DNA from: a virus
DNA: 64,000 nucleotides
IMG/VR virus record: IMGVR_UViG_3300015371_000006
Span: 47,597-111,596 of that record
Reading direction: 5' to 3' (one strand)
Shown here: positions 38,106 through 46,381 of the stretch, piece by piece
Position numbering within the stretch: position 1 is the stretch's first letter
Layout: each line of letters begins with the position of its first letter
The notes under the pieces: model-generated
What the model was told of the DNA's origin: nothing
What the model saw: the letters and a program-made list of their open reading frames with translations, nothing else
The model's database searches: none
Translations under genes and position numbers: made by a program

Positions 38106-38536
38106 GCCGGGGAGGCTATCCGCTCTGGCGGCCAGGGCCAGGTATCGCCCTTTGCGTTGTTGCACGGGCTGCACATCGTCTGCAGGTTGCGGTCGTCGTT
38201 GGTCCCGCCCTTGGAGCGGGGCTTGATGTGGTCGATGGTCAGCGCCTTGCCGGTCGGGTCGTTGAGCCCGCAGCCCATGCAGGTGTAGCTGTCGCGCAGG
38301 TAGATGCGCGCGCGGCGGCCCAGCGTGATCCGCTTCGACTTGCCGCCGTTGTTGTAGCCGTTGGGCGGGGCACCCTCGCGGGTCTTGACCTGCTTCCAGC
38401 CGGGCCGGTAGCCCTTGCGGTGGCGGCAGATTTCGCAGTCCACCGGGCAGAGTCGCTGAAACCACACGGTGCCGCAGGCCCAGCAGCGCCAGCCCGTCCG
38501 CCAGGCGCGCGTCAGCCCTCCGGCGTCCGTGCTCAC
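38102..38536 (-). CDS. HNH endonuclease with zinc-ribbon N-terminus
   Basis: 144 aa from GTG 38536. N-terminal WRCWACGTVWFQRLCPVDC cysteine cluster, then a CxxC (YTCMGCG), ALTIDHIKPRSKGGTNDDRN and LQTMCSPCNNAKG, the complete HNH signature. HNH proteins near terminase often support packaging; others are homing or restriction enzymes. Lies in a GTGA-coupled chain. Confidence 0.88.
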   Translation of the reverse strand: MSTDAGGLTRAWRTGWRCWACGTVWFQRLCPVDCEICRHRKGYRPGWKQVKTREGAPPNGYNNGGKSKRITLGRRARIYLRDSYTCMGCGLNDPTGKALTIDHIKPRSKGGTNDDRNLQTMCSPCNNAKGDTWPWPPERIASPA

Positions 38537-38787
38537 CGGAGGGCCTCCGCGTCGGCGTCGAGCTTCGCCGTGCGCCGGGCCGCCTTGTCCAGGTCGCGGT
38601 CCAGCTCGCGCATGTATCCGTCCTCGTCCTCGGTGCCCTTCGTGTGGATCAGGCACTTCGGGCCGGGGTTGTAGCCGTTCAGCAGGGTGATGCAGCCCTC
38701 CTGGGCGCACGGGCGGTCGGCCCCGCCGTAGGGGCTGTACTGGCGGATCGCCAGCGGGTGCAGCTTGCTCCGGCTGATGCTCGGCAT
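38533..38787 (-). CDS. Unknown small protein with Cys motif (84 aa)
   Basis: ATG 38787. Contains RPCAQEGCITLLNGYNPGPKC, cut here before LIHTKG, a short Cys-rich knuckle typical of phage proteins with the phrase GYNPGPKCLIH (host of unknown role), then a charged helix RELDRDLDKAARRTAKLDA. Overlaps the HNH gene by four bases. Confidence 0.7.
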   Translation of the reverse strand: MPSISRSKLHPLAIRQYSPYGGADRPCAQEGCITLLNGYNPGPKCLIHTKGTEDEDGYMRELDRDLDKAARRTAKLDADAEALR

Positions 38788-38818
38788 AACCCGAGCCGCC
38801 GTGTTGCGAGGGCTGGGG

Positions 38819-39010
38819 TTAGGTCGAGCGGCGGGTGCGCACTCCGGCAACCTGGATCACGTTCGTTGGGCGACCCGCTACGGCAACCTGGATCACGTTC
38901 GTTGGGCGACCCGAGTTCGGATCGGGCTTCGGACTCAGGCAGGCGATCAGGTCGCGCGGCATCTGCGCTTCGGTCCTGACGGGAAAGCCATGCCATGTCC
39001 GGTAGCCCAT
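38819..39010 (-). CDS. Small protein with internal 12-residue duplication (63 aa)
   Basis: MGYRTWHGFPVRTEAQMPRD then the unit GRPTNVIQVAVA followed by GRPTNVIQVAGV. The duplication is 33 of 33 bases identical at period 36. Upstream, TTGACT and CACCCT at 17-base spacing with seven bases to the ATG suggest a leaderless promoter. Function unknown. Confidence 0.65.
   Translation of the reverse strand: MGYRTWHGFPVRTEAQMPRDLIACLSPKPDPNSGRPTNVIQVAVAGRPTNVIQVAGVRTRRST
38845..38913. repeat. Perfect 33-base direct repeat, period 36
   Basis: Copies at 38845-38877 and 38881-38913 begin CGGCAACCTGG and end GGGCGACCCG. They are in frame within the 63 aa gene, so the duplication encodes a repeated peptide. 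Confidence 0.9.
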
Positions 39011-39057
39011 GCGTGGCAGGGTGCCAGCTGGTCCGGCGGAAGTCAACGGTTCGCGCG

Positions 39058-40581
39058 TCACATCAGCTCCATCTGCCCGGCCTCGCGGTGCTCTCGCTTC
39101 GCCGCGTCGGAGGCTGTGCCCAGCTGCAGCGCTTCGGCGGTGTCGCGGCCCTCGTGCTTGACCCACCAGTCGATGCGGGCGCGCGCGACCGGGACGTACT
39201 CTGCCTCGCGCTCGACGCCGATGAAGTCCACGCCCTCCAGCACGGCAGCGCAGCCGGTCGTTCCGCTGCCGGTGAACGGGTCGAGCACCGTGCCGCCGGG
39301 CGGGGTGACCATGCGGATCAGCCAGCGCATCAGGTCGATGGGCTTCACCGTCGGGTGCGGGTTCTTGGTCGGCAGCACCAGGTTGGGCGCACCGTCGGCC
39401 TTCAGCTGGTGGACCTTCTTCAGCGCGGCGTAGTCCTCTGACGGGTTCTCCACCTCGGGGAAGTCCTCCAGCCCGGCGTTGCGCTCGGCCTTGCTGGCCT
39501 TGGCGATGTAGAAGAACCGGCTCGGTCCGCCGCTGTCGCCGTACTGCGCCGCCGTCACACCGTCGATGTCGATGCTCGCCGGACCGTCGAAGCTGCCGCC
39601 GCCCTTGTCGTAGAACCCGGCGCTGCGGGCCGGTCCGGCCTGCGCGTCCAGCTCAGCGGCCGCCTCGGGGCTCAGGGCCATGTTCGCGGGCCAGCGTCCC
39701 TCGGCGTGGTACTCGATGGCCTTGCGCGTACCGTCGGATTCGAAGCCGCTGTAGGCGACCCGGTCCTCGGGGCTCACCCACTCGCGCCCGTCCACGTTCT
39801 CGCGGTCGGCGTCATCGACGGGGATGCGCGTCGCGTCGATGTTCAGGGCTCCGGTGCCGTGCTCCTGCACGTTGTGCGCCACCGTTGTGGGGATCGGCTT
39901 GCGCGCCATGACGATGGGCTCCCAGCTCGGCTTCAGGGCCGTGCCCCAGCCCTCCCACGCCTTCGCCTCGTCGGTGCAGGGCCGCGTCACGTCTACGGTG
40001 CCGCCGTTGTCCTGCCCGGCGCGGTTGAACACGTCGCCCTTGCCCTGCCAGCGGTCGGGGATCGTCTCGACCACCTCGGGTTCGGCTCCGTTGGCCTTGT
40101 CGATGGCCTTGGCGACGTTCAGCGACTTCGGGAAGCCCGAGCCGTAGTTCCAGGTGAGGCAGTCGCGGATCTCGAACCCGGCGTCCTCGATACCCGCCGC
40201 CAGCCGGTGGTAGGTCCGGGTGCCGCCGAAGGCCAGCAGGTGGCCGCCGGGCTTGAGCACTCGCAGCGCCTCGGTCGCCCAGGTCTCGCACCACTCTTGG
40301 AAGGCCCGCCCGCCCTTGACCGGCCCGGCGATGATCGCCTCGTTGCCGAAGGCCGAAGAGGATCGCGGCTCGGCCCTGCCCGGCCTGCTCGGGGAGTGGT
40401 CGCCCAGCGACTTGCGCGTCGCTCGGTCGCGCTCGGCCGCCGCGCTGATCGCTTTGCCGTCCCACTCCTTGCCCATGAACGAGATCCCGTAGGGCGGGTC
40501 GCACACCACGGCGTCGATGCTCTCTGCGTCCATCGCCTGCATCGCCTCGATGCAGTCGGCGTGGCAGACCTCCCAGCTCAC
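39058..40581 (-). CDS. DNA methyltransferase (N4/N6, DPPY type)
   Basis: 507 aa. Starts WEVCHADCIEAMQAM with VVCDPPYGISFMGKEWDG (catalytic DPPY), then FQEWCETWATEALRVLKPGG, and a C-terminal SAM-binding DPFTGSGTTGCAA: motif IV precedes motif I, as in beta-class N4-cytosine or N6-adenine enzymes. A long middle insert contains the target-recognition region. Possible role: protection of phage DNA from host restriction. GTG start, GTGA overlap with the gene before it. Confidence 0.92.
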   Translation of the reverse strand: MSWEVCHADCIEAMQAMDAESIDAVVCDPPYGISFMGKEWDGKAISAAAERDRATRKSLGDHSPSRPGRAEPRSSSAFGNEAIIAGPVKGGRAFQEWCETWATEALRVLKPGGHLLAFGGTRTYHRLAAGIEDAGFEIRDCLTWNYGSGFPKSLNVAKAIDKANGAEPEVVETIPDRWQGKGDVFNRAGQDNGGTVDVTRPCTDEAKAWEGWGTALKPSWEPIVMARKPIPTTVAHNVQEHGTGALNIDATRIPVDDADRENVDGREWVSPEDRVAYSGFESDGTRKAIEYHAEGRWPANMALSPEAAAELDAQAGPARSAGFYDKGGGSFDGPASIDIDGVTAAQYGDSGGPSRFFYIAKASKAERNAGLEDFPEVENPSEDYAALKKVHQLKADGAPNLVLPTKNPHPTVKPIDLMRWLIRMVTPPGGTVLDPFTGSGTTGCAAVLEGVDFIGVEREAEYVPVARARIDWWVKHEGRDTAEALQLGTASDAAKREHREAGQMELM

Positions 40582-40934
40582 AGGCCGCCCTTGACGCGGC
40601 CCAGCTCATCGGGGTCGGGCCGCTGGGGGTCGCCGTTCGTGAGCGCCGTCAGCGCAGCATTCGCCTCGTCGAGCGCTCGCTCGGCGATCAGCGCTCCGCT
40701 CGGCCGGGGGCCACGGTAGTCCTCGCCTGCGATCTCCCTCAGCGATCCCATCGCGCGTTGCAGGATTGCGTAGATCTGCAGCTCGGCCTGGCGCTGGCTG
40801 TTCGCCTTGTCGTGCACGACGACCCGTCGGCACGCCTTGTCGCAGAAGGGGCAGTAGCCCCGGTTGCCGTCGGCCCCGGTGACGAAGCCGCAGGCCGGGG
40901 TGTCGCACACGTCGATCTGCCAGGTGTTGTTCAT
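40578..40934 (-). CDS. Zinc-ribbon protein before the methyltransferase (118 aa)
   Basis: N-terminal TWQIDVCDTPACGFVTG and GYCPFCDKACRRVVV carry four to six cysteines; the rest is helical (QAELQIYAILQRAMGSLREI). Coupled to the methyltransferase by GTGA. Unknown role. Confidence 0.78.
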   Translation of the reverse strand: MNNTWQIDVCDTPACGFVTGADGNRGYCPFCDKACRRVVVHDKANSQRQAELQIYAILQRAMGSLREIAGEDYRGPRPSGALIAERALDEANAALTALTNGDPQRPDPDELGRVKGGL

Positions 40935-41077
40935 CGATCCATGCCCGACGCAAGGAATGCACACCCGATGGCGATCTGTGCACAGCCGATGGCGATCCAG
41001 GCCGTGTCTGCTCCGGCGGCGACCGACCCGAACGCGAAGGCGGCGGCCACGAACATGAGGCAGGCGGCTACTGCCAT
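40931..41077 (-). CDS. Small membrane protein (48 aa)
   Basis: Two hydrophobic stretches (VAACLMFVAAAFAFGSVAA and AWIAIGCAQIAIGCAFLA). ATG 41077; overlaps neighbours. Possible holin-like role but no specific evidence. Confidence 0.65.
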   Translation of the reverse strand: MAVAACLMFVAAAFAFGSVAAGADTAWIAIGCAQIAIGCAFLASGMDR

Positions 41078-41298
41078 TCGCGGTACAGCTTCCAGCCGCA
41101 GTAGGCCACGCCGACCAGCTCTGCTCCGATCAGCGTCCACAGGAACCAGTCCCGCAGCGAGTCGGCCAGGGCGAACGTGCAGAGGGCGATGACCAGCGAG
41201 CGCAGTCCCATGACGTGCAGCCAGTACTGCGTGTGCTCAACGGCCAGCTTGTCTCGCCAGCGACGCTCTACCTGTCGCCGGTCCTCGGCGTCGTTCAT
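41068..41298 (-). CDS. Membrane protein (76 aa)
   Basis: Charged N-terminus (EDRRQVERRWRDKLAVEHTQ) then two membrane helices (LRSLVIALCTFALADSL and FLWTLIGAELVGVAYCGW). Overlaps the next membrane gene by ten bases, so the two may act together. Confidence 0.72.
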   Translation of the reverse strand: MNDAEDRRQVERRWRDKLAVEHTQYWLHVMGLRSLVIALCTFALADSLRDWFLWTLIGAELVGVAYCGWKLYREWQ

Positions 41299-41519
41299 GC
41301 GCCTATCCGCAGTTGGATTGCCTCTCCTGTACCCAGCTCAACGGTACGCCTCACCTCGTCGAGGCGCTCTTCGCTCACCTGCGCCGAGTCGCCGACGCCG
41401 TGCAGCTTGCCCTCGCAGATGCATTGGCAGTCGGCGACCGGGCCGCGCGCGGCGTGACAGGCTGCATCGCAGCGGCGCTCGGTTCCCTGCGGTGTGCGGA
41501 CGGCGATCAGGGTGGTCAT
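41295..41519 (-). CDS. Cys-rich small protein (74 aa)
   Basis: CDAACHAARGPVADCQCICEG then KLHGVG, a cysteine pattern found in many actinophage proteins that end their motif C-x-C-I-C-x-G-x-x-HG. Probably zinc-binding. ATGA overlaps on both sides. Confidence 0.75.
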   Translation of the reverse strand: MTTLIAVRTPQGTERRCDAACHAARGPVADCQCICEGKLHGVGDSAQVSEERLDEVRRTVELGTGEAIQLRIGA

Positions 41520-41710
41520 CGCTCGGGGGGGCTGTCGCCCCACAGCTCGACCATGAACGCGCAGTCATCGCGGTGGCCGGGGTACTTGCCGGGCGCTCCG
41601 GGGTAGTGCGAGCCGAGTTCGCAGCCGCAGGCTTCGCAGACCGTGACGCCGTTCGCGTCGTGGACGTAGCGGGGAACGTCGGCGGGCGGGTCGAGTTGTT
41701 CGGTGCTCAT
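41516..41710 (-). CDS. Cys-rich small protein (64 aa)
   Basis: VCEACGCELGSHYPGAPGKYP then HRDDCAFM, another short metal-binding type. Upstream TAGGGT and CCCGACC but no AAGGAG. Confidence 0.7.
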   Translation of the reverse strand: MSTEQLDPPADVPRYVHDANGVTVCEACGCELGSHYPGAPGKYPGHRDDCAFMVELWGDSPPER

Positions 41711-41727
41711 GGTCGGGTGCGGGCACC

Positions 41728-42366
41728 CTACCCGGACTCGCCGACGGCCTCCAGCGCGAGCGCCGGGGTCACCTCTCTGGCGGTCCCTTGCAGCGCCTCG
41801 TCGAACTCGTCGTTGATCGACTTCGCCACGTCGTCGGTCAGCAGATCGTGGCGCTCCAGGATGTCTGTCAGTCGCTCGGCAAGGTCGAGGATGTTGATCT
41901 GCACGCGGACCTCCTGGGCCTCGCTCGGGAGCACGCCGACGCTCTGCAGGAACTTCGCCTTGTCGAACAGCGCCCGGATGCGCGCGGTCACGGCGTTGAC
42001 TCGGGCCGTGCCCTTCTCCCTCGCCGCCAGCGCAGCCAGCTCGCTGATCCCGGCGTCGATCTGCGCGGTCATTGCCTCGATTACGTCCAGCGGGTTGGCG
42101 CGCGTGAGCCGGGGGCCCTCTGCTCGCACGCCCTTGATGATCTCGCGGACGGTCGGCACGGTCAGCGCATAGGTGGCGGCCAGGTCGTAGTCGCTGATCC
42201 CGCGCAGATGCGCCCGGTAGATCTCGATATCGCGCTGCACCTGGTCGTAGCGCCCGCCCTCGCGCGGCCCCTTGTCACCCGCCTTGGCGACCTTCTTCGT
42301 GTCCTCGACTCGCTGCGCCTTGGTCCGCTTGCGCTGTCGGGGCTTCGGCTTCTTCGGCTCAGCCAC
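41728..42366 (-). CDS. Candidate terminase small subunit (HTH plus helical body)
   Basis: 212 aa. A very basic N-terminus (KPKPRQRKRTKAQ), an HTH (DIEIYRAHLRGISDYDLAAT, YALTVPTVREIIKG), then a long helical domain and an acidic C-terminus. Size and order match phage small terminases, which bind pac/cos DNA and recruit the large subunit. It lies 5 kb from the large subunit with unrelated genes between, so the call is tentative; a plain regulator is possible. A GACAAT box lies seven bases before GTG 42366. Confidence 0.55.
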   Translation of the reverse strand: MAEPKKPKPRQRKRTKAQRVEDTKKVAKAGDKGPREGGRYDQVQRDIEIYRAHLRGISDYDLAATYALTVPTVREIIKGVRAEGPRLTRANPLDVIEAMTAQIDAGISELAALAAREKGTARVNAVTARIRALFDKAKFLQSVGVLPSEAQEVRVQINILDLAERLTDILERHDLLTDDVAKSINDEFDEALQGTAREVTPALALEAVGESG

Positions 42367-42386
42367 GCCTCAGATTGTCGCAGGCA

Positions 42387-42605
42387 TCACGGCAGCTTTG
42401 GGGGTTCACCCTTGCCGGTATTGAGTTCGAAGTCGAAGGGAGCCCTGATCGTCAGCAGGCCGCCCTCGGTCAGCGTGTGTTCGCGCCCCTCGGCCTCCAG
42501 CGTCACCTTCCCTCGGCGGGCTCGGACGATGCGCACCTCGGTCTCGGTGAAGCCGTGGGCCTCTGCTCGGCGCAGGCTCACGGTCTCGCCCTCGCGCGGG
42601 TCCAC
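42387..42605 (-). CDS. Unknown small beta-rich protein (72 aa)
   Basis: FTETEVRIVRARRGKVTLEA, GREHTLTEGGLLTIRAPFDF: a short SH3- or cupin-like strand series. GTG 42605 is chosen inside the end of the preceding gene. No family recognised. Confidence 0.6.
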   Translation of the reverse strand: MDPREGETVSLRRAEAHGFTETEVRIVRARRGKVTLEAEGREHTLTEGGLLTIRAPFDFELNTGKGEPPKLP

Positions 42606-42823
42606 GCCTTGATCGCGCCCTCGGCCTCCAGCGCCGCCATCTGCACCTCGTAGGGCACGTTGCTGCGCGGCTCGCCTCCGGGGCGGTTGATCCACTCGGC
42701 CATCCTGGCCGCTGCGCTCTGCAGCTGGTCACCGGGGGCGATCAGGGCTGTCAGCGGGTGCTGCGAGGGCAGCGCGTCGGTCTCGGAGTTGGCGAGCTTC
42801 TGCACCAGGTCCGGCCTACTCAT
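42578..42823 (-). CDS. Unknown protein (81 aa)
   Basis: DLVQKLANSETDALPSQHPL then helix SAAARMAEWINRPGGE. ATG 42823 overlaps the end of the upstream gene by eight bases. Confidence 0.65.
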   Translation of the reverse strand: MSRPDLVQKLANSETDALPSQHPLTALIAPGDQLQSAAARMAEWINRPGGEPRSNVPYEVQMAALEAEGAIKAWTRARARP

Positions 42824-43643
42824 CGTCGGGCTCGATGCCGGGCTGGGGCTCGGGCTCATCGTCGCCGGGCACCTCGATGCCGGGCACCGGGTACGGGGGC
42901 TCGGGCTTTTCTGCGGTCGATCCCATGTGGCCGCCCTCGGGGGCCATCGACTCGGGCTCGGGGTTCTCCATGTCGTCCTCCTGTCGTCCGGTGAATGGTT
43001 TCGTGAAGGTTGTCATCGTCCAGCCGTCGTCCTCGCTGATCGCCGTCTTCGGCGTCTTGACCGTGGCGATCCGCGCGCGCAGCTTCGTGCACAGCATGTG
43101 GTAGCGGTGCGGGTCGTCCATGCCGTCGGTGTACTCGATGCAGCTTTCGATCTCCTCCACCAGCCAGTCGAGGTCTGCGTCGGCGTCGTCGCGCTGGGTG
43201 CGCATCTGCTCGGCCACGCGCTGGGCCATGTCGGCGGCGGGCTCGCGGAGCCGGTCCACGGCCGCGCGCATCGCATCGACCAGCAGCTCTGAGCCCTGCA
43301 CCAGCCGCTCCATGATCGGCTCGTCGCGCTCGCCCAGCCTGCCGGGGTGCAGCGTGCCGGGGCCGTCGATCAGGTCGGCGCAGTAGCGCAGGATGCCGTC
43401 GACGTCGCCCGCCCGCGCGAACTCCCCGCCTTCGTCGCCGCACACCAGCCACTCGCCCTCCCGCGCGACCCACACCCGGTCGGCAGGGGTCAGCCGCCAG
43501 CCCCGGACCTCCAGCTCGCTGAGGAACTCGGCCAGGACGTGACTCGGGGCTCCGTTGATCCAGCGGCCGTTGCGGGTGGTGGCGAACGCCTGCAGCGCCA
43601 CCGTGATCTCGCGCTGGTGCATCTCGCGGTCGGTCGCCATCAC
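42816..43643 (-). CDS. Unknown protein with disordered tail (275 aa)
   Basis: Helical N-terminal two thirds (TVALQAFATTRNGRWINGAP, MRAAVDRLREPAADMAQRV) and an acidic Pro/Glu tail of about 60 residues (ENPEPESMAPEG, PEPQPGIEPDDE). The start GTG/ATG pair overlaps the upstream stop. No family recognised. Confidence 0.75.
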   Translation of the reverse strand: MMATDREMHQREITVALQAFATTRNGRWINGAPSHVLAEFLSELEVRGWRLTPADRVWVAREGEWLVCGDEGGEFARAGDVDGILRYCADLIDGPGTLHPGRLGERDEPIMERLVQGSELLVDAMRAAVDRLREPAADMAQRVAEQMRTQRDDADADLDWLVEEIESCIEYTDGMDDPHRYHMLCTKLRARIATVKTPKTAISEDDGWTMTTFTKPFTGRQEDDMENPEPESMAPEGGHMGSTAEKPEPPYPVPGIEVPGDDEPEPQPGIEPDDE

Positions 43644-44137
43644 TCGCCCCTCATCAGTTCGTCGAGCCGGAACTTAGTGCCCAGCGCATCATCGACGGTC
43701 ACGTCGTCACCCGCCCAGCCCAGCCGCCGTCCGTCGTAGACAGTCGCGTACTTGCGCACCACGCGGCGGCGGTGCAGGAACTCCTCGCCCTCGCGCGTCA
43801 CCAGCCACCAGCCCGAGCGCCCGCCGTCCTCGCGCCGGGCTGTCTCCTCGGCCACCAGCCCGAACAGCGCCAGCTTGCCTACCTCCCCGCCAAAGACGTT
43901 CGTGCCCCGCAGGACGGTCGGGCCGTGGACGTAGCGCTCCGTCCCACCCGCCCGGTAGAGCGCCACCAGCGCCCGGATCATCGTCGCGTTCAGCTTGCGC
44001 CTGTAGACGCGGGCGTACTGTTCACAGCAGGGGCACCTCGCGCCGTCGTAGAGCCGTTCGCGCAGCCAGTCGCGGGCTTCGGTCAGCGTCGCACCGCTCT
44101 GCGGTGTCGGTGCCTGTCCGTTAGGTGATGTAGCCAT
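43640..44137 (-). CDS. Zinc-ribbon plus winged-helix protein (165 aa)
   Basis: RCPCCEQYARVYRRKLNATM then IRALVALYRAGGTERYVHGP, EVGKLALFGLVAEE and WWLVTREGEEFLHR follow a winged-helix order seen in many phage proteins with the CPCCxQYxKxYxRKLN phrase. Probable DNA-binding protein of unknown target. Confidence 0.8.
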   Translation of the reverse strand: MATSPNGQAPTPQSGATLTEARDWLRERLYDGARCPCCEQYARVYRRKLNATMIRALVALYRAGGTERYVHGPTVLRGTNVFGGEVGKLALFGLVAEETARREDGGRSGWWLVTREGEEFLHRRRVVRKYATVYDGRRLGWAGDDVTVDDALGTKFRLDELMRGE

Positions 44138-44420
44138 TCGGATTCTCCTCGTCGATTCGCTTCGCCATCTTCTGCGCCATGCGCGCGGCGTCCTCCCAGC
44201 TGTCGTAGCGACACCGTGCCATGAAGGCGGCGTCGCGGCTCGACGGCTGGGGTTCGAACTCCCACTCGGCGTCCTTGTTCGCGCAGCGGCCTCGCCAGGT
44301 CACGGCCCAGGTCGCGCCGTCGGGGTTGCCTCGCTCGACGATTCGCACCTCGCCGATCTGCGGCGGGCCGATCCGCCACTCGACGGCGGTGATCGCCAGC
44401 TGCTCTGCGGTCAGGGTCAT
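44121..44420 (-). CDS. Unknown protein (99 aa)
   Basis: Beta-rich core (VEWRIGPPQIGEVRIVERGN, ATWAVTWRGRC) then helix WEDAARMAQKMAKRIDEEN. ATG 44420 overlaps the upstream stop. Confidence 0.7.
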   Translation of the reverse strand: MTLTAEQLAITAVEWRIGPPQIGEVRIVERGNPDGATWAVTWRGRCANKDAEWEFEPQPSSRDAAFMARCRYDSWEDAARMAQKMAKRIDEENPNGYIT

Positions 44421-44950
44421 GCAGGCCCCCGCAGGCTGCCGTCGGGGTAGACCACGCTGTCGACCATCTCGCGCAGCCAGCCGTAGATGCCGTCCAGGCC
44501 ACCGTAGGCCCAGGCCCGGTAGGCCATGTCGCCGAGCGAGAAGCCGATGTCGGTGTAGCAGGGGCCGCCGATGAAGTCGCACTCCTCTGCCGGGCCGGGC
44601 GCTCCGTCGTAGGTCGGCCAGCGGCAGTGAATCCACACCGGCCCCTTGGTCGGGCCGAGGCTGTAGTGCGGGCCGTACTTGCGCTTCAGGATGTCCTCGG
44701 TTTCGGGCAGCGGCTCTGCGCTCAGCAGCTCCCACTCGGCGGCGGCGGTTCCGGCGGGGTGCACCGAGGTGAAGAACATGCACAGGCTGCCGCGCCCGTA
44801 GGTCCGGCTGATGTCCTGGTGCTCGACCTCTGCGTCGTAGGCCGCTCGGGTCACCAGCCAGCGCCCGTAGCCGTCGTTGCCGGACGGCAGCTTCAGGCGG
44901 CTGATGTGGGGCTTGGGCTTGCGGTCGGTCGCCTCCGTGGCCTCAGCCAT
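44417..44950 (-). CDS. Unknown protein (177 aa)
   Basis: GAGGAGG precedes ATG 44950. Rich in aromatic residues (GRWLVTRAAYDAEVEHQD, WIHCRWPTYDGAPGPAEE, YRAWAYGGLDGIYGWLR). Mixed fold; no family recognised. Confidence 0.78.
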   Translation of the reverse strand: MAEATEATDRKPKPHISRLKLPSGNDGYGRWLVTRAAYDAEVEHQDISRTYGRGSLCMFFTSVHPAGTAAAEWELLSAEPLPETEDILKRKYGPHYSLGPTKGPVWIHCRWPTYDGAPGPAEECDFIGGPCYTDIGFSLGDMAYRAWAYGGLDGIYGWLREMVDSVVYPDGSLRGPA

Positions 44951-45362
44951 GTTTTCCTCCTCGGTCGAGTTCGCGCAGTGCGTGTCGGATGGTTGACTCG
45001 TCAACGTTCATCAGCTCAGCCACCTTACGGCGGCTCATCCCCGACGACACCAGCCTGTAGGCGCGATCTCGCAGCCTCGGGGTCAGCGCCGTGCGCCCGT
45101 AGCGATAGGCCAGCTCGCGGTGCGTCATCGGCTCACGATGGCGCGGCCTCACGCACAGGGTCTCCCCGCATAGCGATCCGAGCACCTTGCCCTTCGGCAC
45201 GGGGCCGTTCTTGCGCTCCCACAGCGCCTTGGCGGCGGTGGTGTTGCCCTGCGTGGTGTGGATCACCGGGGTTCCGTCGCGGTCGGTCTGTCCGTCCCAC
45301 AGGTGGCAGCCGCACACGTAGGCGTTCTCGCCGTCCTCGGGTGTCGCCAGGTGCCAGGTCAT
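44943..45362 (-). CDS. HNH-type nuclease with C-terminal HTH
   Basis: 139 aa. Residues 1-75 have CGCHLWDGQTDRDGTPVI, ALWERKNGPVPKGKVLGSLC and LCVRPRHREPMTHRE, the layout of phage HNH-3/homing nucleases (C, H, N pattern H-x-C-x-x-P-x-H). The C-terminus SGMSRRKVAELMNVDESTIR is an HTH. Probable homing endonuclease. Confidence 0.75.
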   Translation of the reverse strand: MTWHLATPEDGENAYVCGCHLWDGQTDRDGTPVIHTTQGNTTAAKALWERKNGPVPKGKVLGSLCGETLCVRPRHREPMTHRELAYRYGRTALTPRLRDRAYRLVSSGMSRRKVAELMNVDESTIRHALRELDRGGKHG

Positions 45363-45691
45363 GTCCACGGCAGCTTCAGCCCGTCGTCCTTGTGCCGGGG
45401 CAGCAGGTGGATGTGCAGGTGGTGAACGGTCTGCGTCGCCGCGTCGCCCTTGGAGGTGATCAGGTTCCAGTCGCCGGGGTGGCGGGCGGCCCACCAGCTC
45501 GCCAGCTTCATCGCCCAGGCGCTCACCGTCGGGTTCTGCGCGAAGTCGTTGACGTGCGAGAAGGGGACCACGAGCAGGTGTCCCTTGGTCACCGGGTGCA
45601 GCGGCTCGATGATGTAGCCGTAGCGGCCCTGGTACAGCGGCTTGCTCGGGCCGGTGTAGTCGCAGAAGGGGCAGTCGTCGCGGCGGCTCAT
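45359..45691 (-). CDS. HIT-family nucleotide hydrolase
   Basis: 110 aa. CPFCDYTG zinc-type start, HPVTKGHLLVVPFSHVNDFA, and the histidine triad HHLHIHLLPRHKDDG. HIT enzymes hydrolyse dinucleotide or AMP-linked substrates. Unusual as a phage gene but known. Coupled by ATGA to the HNH gene. Confidence 0.9.
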   Translation of the reverse strand: MSRRDDCPFCDYTGPSKPLYQGRYGYIIEPLHPVTKGHLLVVPFSHVNDFAQNPTVSAWAMKLASWWAARHPGDWNLITSKGDAATQTVHHLHIHLLPRHKDDGLKLPWT

Positions 45692-45695
45692 CGCT

Positions 45696-45950
45696 TCAGT
45701 CGACGGGGGTCAGCTCGTTGAGCAGCTGGATTCCGCTGCCGACCCACGGCGGTTCGACGCTGATCGGGATCGCCTCGGCGTTGCAGACGCTGATCGCTGC
45801 CTGCTCCATCGCCTCGCGCTTGGTCGCGGCGGTGCCGCTTCCCCAGTTGGTCTGATTGAGTGCCCCGCTCGGCAGGAAGCTCTCCTCATAGACGCGCCAC
45901 GTCCAGCCGCCTGCGCCGGTCGGCTCGATGGTCACCTTCGTCTGCCTCAC
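45696..45950 (-). CDS. Unknown small protein (84 aa)
   Basis: WTWRVYEESFLPSGALNQTN and ATKREAMEQAAISVCNAEA suggest a strand-helix fold with the look of short DUF-type phage proteins. GTG 45950 overlaps the preceding stop. Confidence 0.7.
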   Translation of the reverse strand: MRQTKVTIEPTGAGGWTWRVYEESFLPSGALNQTNWGSGTAATKREAMEQAAISVCNAEAIPISVEPPWVGSGIQLLNELTPVD

Positions 45951-46381
45951 AGGACCACCACCAGGACGACGGCGACGATCACCATCATCAGCGCGCAGAG
46001 GATGATCGCCAGGCCGAGGCCGCTCGCGGCGTGCTGGCCCTCCCACCAGTCGTTGTCGAGGTGCGACCGGCTTGCCGGTACCGGGACCGGCTCGCCCCGT
46101 TCGTTGGGCTTGGTCGTGCGCGGGTTGTGCCAGCGCCAGCAGGTGTAGACCTCGCTGTCTGAGCGAAAGACCTTGATCCAGTGCAGCCGGTCGCCGTCGC
46201 CGTAGCGCTCCACGCCCTGCTCGGCGTAGGCCACGGCGTCGGCCTGATTGTCGAACTTCGCCGCCTGCGGCACGGGCGGGCCGCCGTCGTCGGCCATGTA
46301 CCAGACCGTGTGCGGGTGCTCGGGGTAGCCGCAGCTCGGCGGGTCGCGCAGCTCGGGGCTGATCGGAGTCGGTTCGCTCAT
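45947..46381 (-). CDS. Single-pass membrane protein, C-tail anchored (144 aa)
   Basis: ATG 46381 is chosen because GGAGG lies eight bases upstream, inside the earlier possible start. The soluble part has CGYPEHPHTVWYMADDGG and a helix AVAYAEQGVERYG; the C-terminus is a membrane helix (GLAIILCALMMVIVAVVLVV). Confidence 0.75.
   Translation of the reverse strand: MSEPTPISPELRDPPSCGYPEHPHTVWYMADDGGPPVPQAAKFDNQADAVAYAEQGVERYGDGDRLHWIKVFRSDSEVYTCWRWHNPRTTKPNERGEPVPVPASRSHLDNDWWEGQHAASGLGLAIILCALMMVIVAVVLVVVL

Noticed and set aside
39812-40609. 265-codon leftward frame inside the DPPY methyltransferase
   Set aside because: Alternate frame of the methyltransferase, Arg/Gly-rich, no motif of its own.
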